Source: Thermoplasmata archaeon
GTDB lineage: Archaea > Thermoplasmatota > Thermoplasmata > Thermoplasmatales > Thermoplasmataceae
Assembly: GCA_021810045.1 (NCBI GenBank)
Contig: JAJZJR010000003.1
Coordinates: 90,189 to 154,188, forward strand
Length of the DNA stretch: 64,000 nucleotides
Reading direction: 5' to 3'
Part shown: positions 33,065-42,931 of the stretch, piece by piece
How the letters are laid out: every line of letters begins with the position of its first letter
How positions within the stretch are numbered: position 1 is the stretch's first letter
Translations under genes and position numbers: made by a program
The notes under the pieces: model-generated
Database searches by the model: none
What the model was told of the DNA's origin: nothing
Seen by the model: the letters and a program-made list of their open reading frames with translations, nothing else

Positions 33065-34081
33065 TTGGGTCTAATTGGGCATCAGGAATTATTGAGGAAA
33101 AATTGGGTGTTGGGGACCATACCCGTAATTGTTGCTCTCCTTGCCATATCGATTCTTCATTTTGATCCAGAGATTGTGTTCGGAATTACGTCGGTGTTCT
33201 CCAAACTGATAGGTGTTAGAGTACCGGACATCTGGACATATATCCAACCAGTTATGCCAGCCCTCAATGTTATTTTCTATCTGCTAGGTGCAATCGCGGT
33301 GTATCTCATCTCAAAGGAATATATTACTACAGATCGATACATCTATTTTGCCGTCGCCGCATATATGATTTATTTTCCTCTTGCAGGCATAGATTGGTCC
33401 ATTTTCACTACGATAAGCATATTCCCGTCACTGTATCTTCTCGGTTTCTATTTTTACAAGACCAAATCACGTTTAATTTCAGCCTTATTGTTTATACTAT
33501 CCGGGGCAACATTTCTGATATTTTTCGTTATCGTGATGATATCTGGGTTGGGAATCCTCCTGGGTGACAGGAAACGGAATATCAGTGAAGGACGCAATTA
33601 TTACGCTATTTCTGTTATGCTCGTATCATTCATGTTATTCTTCCTCAGCTTAACCCAAGGATATCGTGTTGGATATTACGGCTCGGTAAACGTTGTCGGT
33701 TACAGTTATTTGCTTACGTCTGTTTCAACTATCACATTTGCAAAACCACTTTTCTTTATCATTCTGTTAATTCCAGTCATAACATTCGGTTTCTTCGGAC
33801 CAAGACTTCTTCCTGTGACAATACCCTACTATATATTTGGAATAATTATCGCAGCTGCCGGAAGAACCCCTGAAACGCTGTTGGTTATTCTTGATCTTGC
33901 CTTGCCGCTGTTATTCATCCTTTCAATCAGATGGATAGGGAAAAAAGTGAAAAATCCAATTGTGTCTCCGGAAACCCGTATCCTGAAATTCGTTCTTTTT
34001 TCACTTGTTCTTATGAATATCCTGGTTTTTATCTCCTACATTCCCTTTATGGGTATTCTATCCAAATTTCTTGGATTATAA
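33065..34081 (+). CDS. Polytopic membrane protein (about nine helices)
   Basis: A 338-residue orphan membrane protein with helices spread over its whole length, joined by short loops, and no catalytic motif. The TTG at 33065 is the first start in frame; the preceding 200 bases are AT-rich with no RBS. It may be a transporter or a glycosylation-related integral protein. It lies in the low-GC segment between the TnpB element and the secreted beta-helix protein. Confidence 0.55.
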   Translation: MGLIGHQELLRKNWVLGTIPVIVALLAISILHFDPEIVFGITSVFSKLIGVRVPDIWTYIQPVMPALNVIFYLLGAIAVYLISKEYITTDRYIYFAVAAYMIYFPLAGIDWSIFTTISIFPSLYLLGFYFYKTKSRLISALLFILSGATFLIFFVIVMISGLGILLGDRKRNISEGRNYYAISVMLVSFMLFFLSLTQGYRVGYYGSVNVVGYSYLLTSVSTITFAKPLFFIILLIPVITFGFFGPRLLPVTIPYYIFGIIIAAAGRTPETLLVILDLALPLLFILSIRWIGKKVKNPIVSPETRILKFVLFSLVLMNILVFISYIPFMGILSKFLGL

Positions 34082-34259
34082 ATCCACGAGGATGCTTGAA
34101 AGAAAAACAACCCACCCATGCTTTAAAAGATTAGTTGCAACGAACATTCTCATTGTAATGTTTTATTTATGGATAGGTTTAATTGAAATATAGATTAGTT
34201 AATTAATTATTAATCCATAGATTGTTTTATAAAGTAATCATTCTTTCCTTATATAAATT

Positions 34260-36920
34260 ATGAAGAAAACAATTGCATTTTCTATTGTAATATTGATGAT
34301 TTTCAGTATTTTTGTTGTATTTGCGAGTTCAGTTCCAAGTGATTCCGGAAATGGAACAGTAGCAAATCCAATGGTTACTGGTTCATATTCTGGCCATATA
34401 ATCATTGAACCTAATGGTGTAATTATGGAATCCACGGGAGGTGCTCCAATCAAGCAATCCGGTAGTGTTTATACCCTTACAGGGAATATAACGGGAACCA
34501 TAACAATAGAAATGAATTCCTCTGTTCTTGATGGAGCAGGTTTTGTGTTATCCAGTTCCGATAGCTTTTACGCGATAGGATATTTGAACATCTCAGCCAG
34601 CCATGATGTCACTGTTTCAAATCTTACTGTAAACGCCACTCAATCTCTGCTTCCATCAACAGGTGTTTTTCTCTACAACACATCTCACGATAAATTGACC
34701 GGACTGAAAGTGGTTGCATCAGGGGCAGGAATCATGGTATCAAACAATACTTCTTTCGTTAACATCACAAATAGCCGCATTACCGGGCCTCAATTTATTG
34801 GAAGTGGGTTCTTATTAGGTGGCGTGGCAACAGGCTCTTATCTGAACATGAAACTCGCATCTACTTCAGGACCAATTTCTACAAACACTACTTCCAATAT
34901 TACATTGTATGGTGATAATGTCAGCTCATACAATTATGCACCACCCATAATATCTAATTCTGTCAATACCACAATAAAGGATACAAAAATAATTGCGAGT
35001 GGTCTTAACGCCCCTGCAGCCGTCATGATGATTAGAAATGGATCTTCTGTGATCGATACTTCATTTAATCTCAATTCAACAAAGGCTGTAAACATGTCAA
35101 ATCCATTCAATTCTACCATTTCCGGATTAGAAGTTGCTGGAAATGTAATATATGCAAATTTCTCTTCAGCGTCACATTTCAATTTAAGTGGATTGATTGC
35201 CACCAATGGTACTTCATACATTTCAAACAATACAATAAAGGCCTCTGTAGAAATTCCCCAAGAGATTTTTGCCATAACGGCTATTGGTGTCAAGACCATA
35301 ATTAAGGGTAATGTTATTGATTTTTATGATGGACAAAGCTCTAACCTAACAGGAATCGCAGTTAATACACTCACCACTATAGTTAACAATAACCAAATTA
35401 CAGGCCTCGATCCTGCATCATCTTATCAGGGTATTATTGGTTTGGCGAATTATGGCTATGTTTCCAATTCGACCATATCAGGAAACACTATGCTGTTCAA
35501 CAACATTCCCAAGGGATTTTCCTATGGCGCGGCATTGGTTGGGTTTAATGATACAATTACAGGGAATCGCGTAACCATAGATAATGGCCTAAATAGCATT
35601 GGTTTAGGTCTTGAACCAGATTATAACGGCCCAACAGTCAAAAGTCACACAAATTTTACTGACAATTTTGTAAATTTGGTGAATGCAACATATGGAACTG
35701 GCTTGTATTTTGTGTCCAGTAATAGGATTTATAATGGCGGCGTTTTATCTCAAAATGAGATAATGCTAAACGGAACCGGGCCAAATACCGGAATAGTGTC
35801 AGATAACGTTAATAATGTCACCATAAGCGGAAATGTTGTTACTACCAATAGCAGCAGTTCAAGCAACGGGAACAGTCTGATCTATTCTGGGTATTCCAAT
35901 AACCTTACAGTGAGCGACAATCAGCTTAATGGAGTGAATAAGGGCAACAATTACGCATTGCAAATAATGAGCGATTCTCACGGCAAGATAGATAACAACT
36001 CCATTACCAATACGCCATTCGGGGTATCTATAGCTTATTCAGATAATTTTACAATAGATGGAAATTACTTCACAAATACAAGCCAGGATGCACTGGGATT
36101 TAACACGGTTGAAAATGCCACTATTTACCACAATGATTTTTTGAATTACACTGGGATCAGTATGACAGGAATCAAGAATATAAGGTTCAACCTTTCCTAC
36201 CCAATTGGTGGAAATTACTGGAGCAACCTTTCAGGACATTCTGTTGACCAGAAATCCGGATCAGGACAGAATATTGCCGGCTCGGATGGAATAAACGACA
36301 CTCCATTCTCTCCATCGAAAGGTGTGACTGATTATTATCCATTAGTATCCAAATGGGTTAGGCCACAGGCAGTTTTCCATGCACCGGATGGAATAAATGG
36401 AACAACCTAGAAGGTAACATTCAACGGTGTTACAAAAACTACTACCGGGAACACAATATCATTCAACATCACAAACGGAGCATATGAAAAGTACAGCTAT
36501 ACGTATTACAATTCCACATTGTATTACACAAATTCCTCCAATGGCACATTCTCTTACGCTGGAAACAGTTCAACCATAAATGTTCCATATCTTCACTACT
36601 CCTACATAATTGGTCATCTCAACCTGACGAACTTCACTGTCCAGGTTAATGGAAAGTTGTTGACGGTTTCCAATGGGAGTTTCAATCTTACTGTTACGGC
36701 GGGCAGTTACGACGTGGTTATTTCCTCCACGGGATATGCAACCTTCAACAACACATATAATGTAACACCGGGGGAGGTTCTCAATGTCAGCCCTGTATTG
36801 GGAATAAACCATCCAAGACCACCTTTACTTCCTGGCTGGGCATATATTGCAGGAATTGTTGCAGTTATTGCCGTTGCAGGAGGAATTGCAGTCTATATAA
36901 TTGTCAGAAGGAGGAAATAA
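34260..36920 (+). pseudogene. Secreted, membrane-anchored beta-helix surface protein broken by one amber codon
   Basis: A signal peptide (residues 3-23) leads a ~680-residue Asn/Ser/Thr-rich right-handed beta-helix with repeated NosD/PbH1-like turns (ISGNTM, VSDNQLNG, IDGNYFTN), then NYWSNLSGH. At 36408 a TAG stops the frame, yet the same frame continues for 169 codons with a matching sandwich-like domain (VTFNGVTKTTTGNTISFNI) and a C-terminal membrane anchor (PGWAYIAGIVAVIAVAGG) followed by RRRK. The amber follows NGTT and precedes KVTFNG, where related surface domains have Trp, so TGG to TAG is the likely mutation. The 716-residue product would be secreted but not anchored. Confidence 0.75.
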
Positions 36921-37043
36921 TTCCTAATTTTTTATTCTCGCCCAATATTTTTTCTATATTTTCTTAATTTTTCTTTCTTGTCACTATTGGCAATACCGTT
37001 TGTTCACTCAAGTTGTTGTGCTGCAAAGGCTCTTAATTGGACC

Positions 37044-37054
37044 TTAAATATAAA
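37044..37054 (+). promoter_or_regulatory. TATA box for the kinase-phosphatase-ATPase unit
   Basis: TTAAATATAAA centred about 28 bases before TTG 37078, fitting a start of transcription at or just before that codon. Confidence 0.5.
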
Positions 37055-37077
37055 CCAGCCTAAAATTTAAATTCTAT

Positions 37078-38745
37078 TTGCTCCTTAAAGAAATGCAGGT
37101 GATTTTTAGGCCAAAAGTTATGCTTGATCAGGAGAAGGCTGATGTTATTGACCTTGTTTCAAAGGATATCCGTGAATTAAAAAAACACTGCAAAAATGAT
37201 CCGCTTCTTCAAAACACAATCAGGGAATTGTCGGGAAGCATTAAGGACCTCAAGAGTCCTCACCTTGATTATGGCGGGCGCGTTCAGCTGTTGGTAAGCA
37301 CATTGCACAGGTACGCTTCCCTCGACATATGCAGGACCCTTAAGGGAGAAGATTACAGTAAGCGTTTCCTGGATTATGCCAATAAATTCAAGGGGGAAAT
37401 AACACCAGAAGTTGAAACAGTTGAATGGCGGCCTGAGAATACCAAAGAGTCGGATTACGGTTTTCCAGAATCTTTAAGGGACAAATACCACTTCGATGCA
37501 TATATTGGAGAAGGAGGTTTTGGCAAAGTTTATCGTGTTCTATCCAGGCAATCGGGACACAAATCAGCAATAAAGGTGATCGAGAATAAAACCGAGTCTG
37601 GTGGCCACTCATTCATTAATGAAGTCACCACCTGGCAGAACCTATTGCATGATTTGAAACACGGGAATATTGTGGAGATTATAGATGCCAATATTTCACC
37701 AACTCCCTACATAGAAATGGAGTATATCGACGGGGGAATGTTGGGGAGCCTTGCATTCCCTATGAAAAGGGAAGACGCTCTCTGGATTATCTTCAGGGTT
37801 CTGGATGGTCTGAAATATGCCCATGATCACAAGATACTTCACCTGGACCTCAAACCAAACAACATTCTTCTCACAAAGGACGGGGTTCCAAAAATAGGTG
37901 ATTGGGGCCAGTCAAAACTATATACTGATCATTTGGGTGGCCGATTCAGGAATATTGGATTTACAATGGCTTATGCAGCCCCTGAACAGGTACTTCAGGG
38001 TTACGGAAACAGTTCCTTCGCCACCGATATCTATCAGATAGGAACCATATTGTATCAGTTACTAACAGGAAAACACCCGTTGAAACTAAATTATGAATCA
38101 TTCAACGAGTTTACCAGGGAAATGGAAACCCAACAGCCGGTCCCCCTTTCTGGGATATCTGAGACTTTGAGCGACATTGATCCGGTAGTATCAAAGTGTC
38201 TTAAGAAAAGACCTCAAGACAGGTACTCCAATGTCATGGAACTCAAGAAAGATATAGGCAGACTGCTGGGTTTTGAGGAAGAAAAAAGAGAGGAAAAGGT
38301 CAGCGATAAATCAATGAATGCGGCCCAAAGTCCCGTTGGCCAGAACCATAGTGAGTGGAAACAGGAATCTACCGGGAATATTCCAAGAAATAACCATAGT
38401 GGGGACCCAACAAAAAACATCAATATCAACATAAATCTTTCCGGCAGCATGCCTAAGAGGGAGCCTGAAACACTGGACAACAAATCCGGAATTGACCCGG
38501 AAAAAACACGTTCTCTTCCTTTTGCCGTTGGTGAACTCAGGACTCTTTTCAAGACTAAGGATTACGCCGGGGCCTACAATTTTATTTCAAATCACCTGGA
38601 TTACATAAGAGAAAAAAAGCCATCGTGCATGAAACAGCTTGAGGAAAACATCCTGCCTAATCTTGAAGTCAAGGTAAGGTTTGGATTCGACTTTTCCCAC
38701 ATGGAAAAAAATGTGGAAAGTTTTCTCTCGTGCCTCGAGAAATAG
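37078..38745 (+). CDS. Ser/Thr protein kinase (Hanks type) of the ESCRT-like cluster
   Basis: A 555-residue cytoplasmic kinase without membrane helices. Helical N-terminal domain (1-130); kinase domain (about 137-395) with glycine loop GEGGFGKVY (143-151), the ATP-anchoring Lys in AIKVIE, HLDLKPNN (HLD in place of HRD), GDWGQSK (DWG in place of DFG) and AAPEQV; a polar linker (about 400-470) with an Asn/Ile run; and a helical C-terminal domain. Catalytic Lys, Asp and Asn are kept, so it should be active. TTG 37078 fits the TATA box; ATG 37093 is an alternative. It heads the unit with a phosphatase and an AAA ATPase, suggesting reversible phosphorylation of cluster proteins. Confidence 0.9.
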   Translation: MLLKEMQVIFRPKVMLDQEKADVIDLVSKDIRELKKHCKNDPLLQNTIRELSGSIKDLKSPHLDYGGRVQLLVSTLHRYASLDICRTLKGEDYSKRFLDYANKFKGEITPEVETVEWRPENTKESDYGFPESLRDKYHFDAYIGEGGFGKVYRVLSRQSGHKSAIKVIENKTESGGHSFINEVTTWQNLLHDLKHGNIVEIIDANISPTPYIEMEYIDGGMLGSLAFPMKREDALWIIFRVLDGLKYAHDHKILHLDLKPNNILLTKDGVPKIGDWGQSKLYTDHLGGRFRNIGFTMAYAAPEQVLQGYGNSSFATDIYQIGTILYQLLTGKHPLKLNYESFNEFTREMETQQPVPLSGISETLSDIDPVVSKCLKKRPQDRYSNVMELKKDIGRLLGFEEEKREEKVSDKSMNAAQSPVGQNHSEWKQESTGNIPRNNHSGDPTKNINININLSGSMPKREPETLDNKSGIDPEKTRSLPFAVGELRTLFKTKDYAGAYNFISNHLDYIREKKPSCMKQLEENILPNLEVKVRFGFDFSHMEKNVESFLSCLEK

Positions 38746-38812
38746 CTGTGGGCAATTAAAATTCCATTCCTGATTTATTATGCCCATAATTTCCTAAACC
38801 TGTGGGGGGACT

Positions 38813-39643
38813 TTGTTGCAATCTTTTTATCTTTATGTGGAAAATCAAATTCATGACTTGCTGAAAGCTTATTATCTCAAAGTGAAGGGAATGCCTTCTC
38901 TTGTCGATATCCACACAATCGAGAGAAAAGGAAAAATTGCCATCATTGGCGATTCCCATGGAGATTTCAGTAGCCTTGCATCAGCATTTCAAAAGATTCC
39001 CAAAGGTGCTCCTGTAGTAATTCTTGGAGATCTTGTAGACAGGGGTGAAAATGGACTCCTGAATCTGCTTCTCACAGTTGAATTCTCACTCATAAATCAC
39101 TCAATATATTACTTGAGGGGCAACCATGAAACACGCCTCATGAATATGGAATATGGATTCTATGAGGAATTACTTGTCCATGATCTTTCCCAACTGTATC
39201 CTGAAATTCTCTCAGTTTTTTCAGTACTGCCTTACGCGGGTTTGTGCAATGACCGTTTATTCATGGTACATGCCGGAATACCAAAGGAAGCTGTTAGACT
39301 TGACCAGATAAGAGAACTGCCAAGGGGATTCGATGACCCCAATGATACATTAATCATGCAACTTCTCTGGAATGATTTTGATGAGAGAACAGTTGAATGG
39401 AAATACAGTGAAAGAGGTCCCGGCATTTACATTATAGGAAACAAAATAGTGTACAATTTTTTGAAAGACAACAGGGTGGATCTAATTGTACGAGGACATG
39501 AAATACCCAAAGCTGGAATATACTACAGTTTCTCAAATCACCTGGTAACCGTTTCCTCATTCCAAAATTCCAGGGCCAGGGCGAAGTTTCTCATGATTAT
39601 TTTTGATGATAAACTTGAATTTGAAGAGATATCGCTCCCCTGA
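38813..39643 (+). CDS. PPP-family (PP1/PP2A-like) protein phosphatase
   Basis: A 276-residue metallophosphatase with all PPP signatures in order: GDSHGD (about residue 45), GDLVDRG (72), LRGNHE (101), HAGI (152) and RGHE (228). This is the eukaryote-like protein Ser/Thr phosphatase family; it removes phosphate from Ser/Thr using two metal ions. The TTG start at 38813 has GGGGGGAC just upstream. It lies 67 bases after the kinase gene and 85 before the AAA gene, so it likely reverses the neighbouring kinase. Confidence 0.9.
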   Translation: MLQSFYLYVENQIHDLLKAYYLKVKGMPSLVDIHTIERKGKIAIIGDSHGDFSSLASAFQKIPKGAPVVILGDLVDRGENGLLNLLLTVEFSLINHSIYYLRGNHETRLMNMEYGFYEELLVHDLSQLYPEILSVFSVLPYAGLCNDRLFMVHAGIPKEAVRLDQIRELPRGFDDPNDTLIMQLLWNDFDERTVEWKYSERGPGIYIIGNKIVYNFLKDNRVDLIVRGHEIPKAGIYYSFSNHLVTVSSFQNSRARAKFLMIIFDDKLEFEEISLP

Positions 39644-39728
39644 ATTGATAAAATCTGCCTGTTAATCCTTTTTCCAATGCGGACAATAAGAAATTAAATA
39701 AAGACATAATCATATAACAACTGAAAGA

Positions 39729-40871
39729 ATGGAAACCAAGGAACTTCTTCAGTTTACATATGATCATCTTCAAAGGGCCCAGGATTTGGAGACAAAGAAA
39801 GATTATACCTCGTCGGCAGCAGAATATCTTGAAGCATCCAAATTTCTGTTTGAGGCTGCATCAAAATCCACAGGCGAAATAAAGAAAATCAGGGTTGAAC
39901 AGGCTGAGAAACTACTTAAGAAATACAGAGAAATAAAGGAACTGAAGAACAGTGAAAAAGACGGAAAGATCAAAACGTCTGAAAACCCCGGAAAAAATCA
40001 GGAAGCTTCCACTTTTGAGGATCTTGGTATCAACATAAACAACGTTCCGGAAATCACTTTTGAAGATGTCGCAGGCCTGGATGAAGTTAAAGCTCAGATA
40101 ACCACCAAAGTCATCTATCCATCCAAGCAGCCTGAAACTGCCAAGAAATTTGGAGTTTCGTCCGGAGGTGGTATCCTCTTATATGGACCACCTGGAACAG
40201 GTAAAACCCATATTGCCAGAGCCATAGCACATGAGGCGAAGGCAACCTTCATTTCCATAAACCCTTCCACCCTTCTGAGCAAGTGGTTCGGTGAATTTGA
40301 GAAGAACATTGCTTTGCTCTTCTCGCTTGCCAGGGAACATTCCCCATCATTGATATTTTTCGATGAAATTGATTCGCTTTTTCCAAAGAGAAGCAAGAAC
40401 AATTCATCTGTCATGGCCAGGGCAGTACCACAAATGCTCAGTGAAATGGACGGTTATTTCAAGGACATCAGTAAACCGGTTCTCGTGATAGGAGCAACGA
40501 ACAATCCATGGGATATGGATGAAGCAGTTCTCCGTTCCGGGAGATTTGACGAGAAAGTGTATATCGGCCCACCGAGCCTTGAAGCCAGAAAGAGAATATT
40601 TGAAATAAACAGTGCAAGCAGGCCTGTAGAGGATAATGTGGACCTGGATTACCTGTCCAAAATTACGGAAGGTTACAGTGGAGCAGATATTTCATACATC
40701 TGCAGAAAGGCCGCTGAAACAGTTTTTCGTGAGGTTGTGGAATCAGGAAAGGAGAGAAAGATTAGCCAGTCAGATTTTGTGACCGTTATACACAACACAG
40801 GGCCGTCGATTACTTCAGAAATGATAAGTAAATACAGGAAATTCGAGGATTTCCTGAAAGAAGCAAAGTAA
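39729..40871 (+). CDS. MIT-AAA ATPase, Vps4/CdvC-like
   Basis: A 380-residue AAA+ ATPase of the meiotic clade. Residues 1-75 form an MIT-like three-helix domain (YTSSAAEYLEASKFLFEAA, then QAEKLLKKYREIKELK). A linker leads to ITFEDVAGLDEVK, Walker A GPPGTGKT (about 152-159), Walker B LIFFDEIDS, sensor ATNNPWDMDEAVLRSGRFDEK with the Arg fingers, and a C-terminal Vps4-type helix (SEMISKYRKFEDFLKE). Vps4 proteins disassemble ESCRT-III filaments by binding C-terminal MIM motifs through MIT, and two ESCRT-III-like genes lie opposite. The stop is two bases from the convergent small membrane gene. Confidence 0.9.
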   Translation: METKELLQFTYDHLQRAQDLETKKDYTSSAAEYLEASKFLFEAASKSTGEIKKIRVEQAEKLLKKYREIKELKNSEKDGKIKTSENPGKNQEASTFEDLGININNVPEITFEDVAGLDEVKAQITTKVIYPSKQPETAKKFGVSSGGGILLYGPPGTGKTHIARAIAHEAKATFISINPSTLLSKWFGEFEKNIALLFSLAREHSPSLIFFDEIDSLFPKRSKNNSSVMARAVPQMLSEMDGYFKDISKPVLVIGATNNPWDMDEAVLRSGRFDEKVYIGPPSLEARKRIFEINSASRPVEDNVDLDYLSKITEGYSGADISYICRKAAETVFREVVESGKERKISQSDFVTVIHNTGPSITSEMISKYRKFEDFLKEAK

Positions 40872-40873
40872 TC

Positions 40874-41182
40874 TCATCCTTTCAATAAACCTGCAACCAG
40901 GCCTATTGCAAACAGTATCAGGCTAAATGTCACCGTGAGGTGGGTAAATGTCAGCACCTGAGTGTAATGGGTGGCTGTTGAGGTGAATGAGGAAGTAAGA
41001 CCCGATGTATTGAATGTGGGAATAAATGGCAGATTAATGTATGACGCAACTATGTAACCTACGATTCCAAGAACCACAGCCAAAAATCCTTTTTTAATTG
41101 CCAGCCCTATTAGAAGCCCTGAGACAAGGGTCAACAGGAGGATCACATATTGTGTGTACTGGCCAAAATAAGCAGTAAGCAT
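40874..41182 (-). CDS. Small membrane protein of the ESCRT-like cluster
   Basis: A 102-residue three-helix membrane protein, paralogous to the one at 23.6 kb (shared GLAIKKG and terminal GLxxGxxKG). ATG 41182 is chosen because AGGTG lies just upstream of it; a start 30 bases earlier would add a short polar extension. It is the last gene of the minus-strand run, 94 bases after the GAP1-like gene, and could be a membrane receptor for the complex. Confidence 0.65.
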   Translation of the reverse strand: MLTAYFGQYTQYVILLLTLVSGLLIGLAIKKGFLAVVLGIVGYIVASYINLPFIPTFNTSGLTSSFTSTATHYTQVLTFTHLTVTFSLILFAIGLVAGLLKG

Positions 41183-41276
41183 CTTTTTACACCTAGTAAA
41201 AATATATTCCATAGAGGTATATGAAAGTTCTCTCCATTATGGATAATAAGTTAATATTCTATTGACAGAAATAATT

Positions 41277-42929
41277 CTATTTCAATTTACCTGCAAGCTT
41301 ATCAAGATCTTTCTGCTCAATCCCTTTTTCCTTAAGATCCTGGGCAAAAGACAGGACCATCTCCTTTTCACTGTTACTGACGGAGCTTTTCACCTTTTTA
41401 ATCAGGGATTTGTATATGTCTAAACCCGTATCTGGCTCGAAGCTGTCAGATTTCATGTATTCCGTTAAAAATTCGATGCACTCCTTGGTTCCGTGGTCCA
41501 CATTTGCCTTGAAATAAACACTTTCAACAAATTTTCTTATGGATTTACGGTCATCCATCATATCCAGTATTGGAGTAATTTCACTGAATGGAACAAATTC
41601 TCCTCTCCTGGAAACATACTTTACCCAGTCATCCAGTACAGCTGGGTTGCCCGCAATAAATCCAGATAAAGCCTGGTCAACCCTGTCACTTTTGTGCTCC
41701 AAAAATGAATTGAACAGGAGGTTGTATTGCGGTGTGAATCTCTTCACCCTGGATGTGTGGATGACGATCTTCATGAACCTGTCAATGGCTTCCTTGTTAT
41801 CGATTGCCAGAATCATTCTGAATCCTTCCTCGAAATTCCTGTTGAAGGTATCCTGTTCGGTTGAATCACTCACAACTGTTTCGAAATAAGACACGTACTG
41901 GTCTAGATTCTTCGGGTCTTTTCCAGCTTTTATGAGGTAAGATCTGTATTTCTGCCTTAGGGTGGGATCAATGGGATTTTCATAAAGTCTTATGATTGTG
42001 GGTAAAACCGGGTTTTCTTCCATATTTGTTTCAAGAACAGCAAATCTGATTCTTTCAAGTGAACCTGATGATGTTCTGTAAGCACCATATTTTTCGTAAA
42101 TTGAACGCACCCTGTTCATATTTCCATTCAACAGATAGTCTGCAAGCTCCCTCAATTGGTCTGTAATATATGATGGATTATATGGAAAATAAGCACCTGT
42201 TGGGTCTATGAGCAAGTAATGCTGAGATGAGAATGTGCCGTCCATGAGTTTTTTGGACGGTGCAAATATGACCCTGAAGACTGAAAACTCAGTGGGATAT
42301 GCATTTGAGAATGTTGAAAATGAAATGGGCAGAATATCCCCGGGAATCAAACGGTATATTAGATCTGTTATCATGAATTCTGTGTAGCCAGATACTTCGC
42401 CGTCTATGCCAATGACAATATTGGTACCACCCTTGAACAAATGCTGTAGTAATGCAGCAAGGATATTTCCACTCTTGAACACATCGTGAACAGACCGCTG
42501 CTGCATAGAATTCCTCTCAACTATTATGGGTGGTAAACTGATAATGCGTCCTTTGAATGCCTGAATGAGGATGTCTATACTTTTTTCATCCTTTACAAAA
42601 CTCTTGTACAGATCAGAAAGGAAAAGTTCACCATTACTGATGGCTGATGCCGGGAAAATGATGCTGTGGCTGTAGTATGTCCCGCTTCTTCCCAGGAGAT
42701 CTTTTCCTGCAGAAGCTATGAAACTTACAGAGAGTTTTCCCGAGGGAAGAATATAGCCTCTTATACAGCTCCTGAAGTCCCCTGTTGAAAATGAATTTGG
42801 CAGGGCATTTGAACTTGCGAAATTAAGATCATCCCTGCTCAGGCCTTCAGTAGCAGCAATTATCTGGTAACCTCTCCCAGAGCTTTCTCCCGCCCAGGCA
42901 AAAACTATCTGATCATATCCCTCTTGCAT
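41277..42929 (-). CDS. GTPase-associated protein 1 (GAP1)-like protein
   Basis: A 550-residue soluble protein. The first ~230 residues resemble the GAP1 N-terminal domain: QIVFAWAGESSGRGYQIIAATEGL, then FRSCIRGYILPSGKLSVSFI, RSGTYYSHSIIF and LPISFSTFSNAYPTEFSVFRVIFAP. The rest is helical and repetitive, as in GAP1 middle and C-terminal regions. In bacteria GAP1 proteins are encoded beside specialised GTPases in NTP-dependent conflict-type systems; here the gene starts two bases after the GTPase gene, with GGAGGAT as a strong ribosome site. That RBS makes ATG 42929 the likely start rather than 42950. Confidence 0.75.
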   Translation of the reverse strand: MQEGYDQIVFAWAGESSGRGYQIIAATEGLSRDDLNFASSNALPNSFSTGDFRSCIRGYILPSGKLSVSFIASAGKDLLGRSGTYYSHSIIFPASAISNGELFLSDLYKSFVKDEKSIDILIQAFKGRIISLPPIIVERNSMQQRSVHDVFKSGNILAALLQHLFKGGTNIVIGIDGEVSGYTEFMITDLIYRLIPGDILPISFSTFSNAYPTEFSVFRVIFAPSKKLMDGTFSSQHYLLIDPTGAYFPYNPSYITDQLRELADYLLNGNMNRVRSIYEKYGAYRTSSGSLERIRFAVLETNMEENPVLPTIIRLYENPIDPTLRQKYRSYLIKAGKDPKNLDQYVSYFETVVSDSTEQDTFNRNFEEGFRMILAIDNKEAIDRFMKIVIHTSRVKRFTPQYNLLFNSFLEHKSDRVDQALSGFIAGNPAVLDDWVKYVSRRGEFVPFSEITPILDMMDDRKSIRKFVESVYFKANVDHGTKECIEFLTEYMKSDSFEPDTGLDIYKSLIKKVKSSVSNSEKEMVLSFAQDLKEKGIEQKDLDKLAGKLK

Positions 42930-42931
42930 GT

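Noticed and set aside
34934..35299. 121-codon minus-strand frame
   Set aside because: Lies wholly within the repetitive beta-helix gene, where codon bias opens the opposite strand.
36408..36410. Amber codon as pyrrolysine
   Set aside because: No Pyl genes or methylamine methyltransferase context is seen, and related domains carry Trp at this place; a point mutation is simpler.
39729..40871. Proteasome-activating or Cdc48-type ATPase
   Set aside because: One AAA domain with an MIT-like N terminus and Vps4-type C-terminal helix; no coiled-coil/OB domains or second AAA domain.
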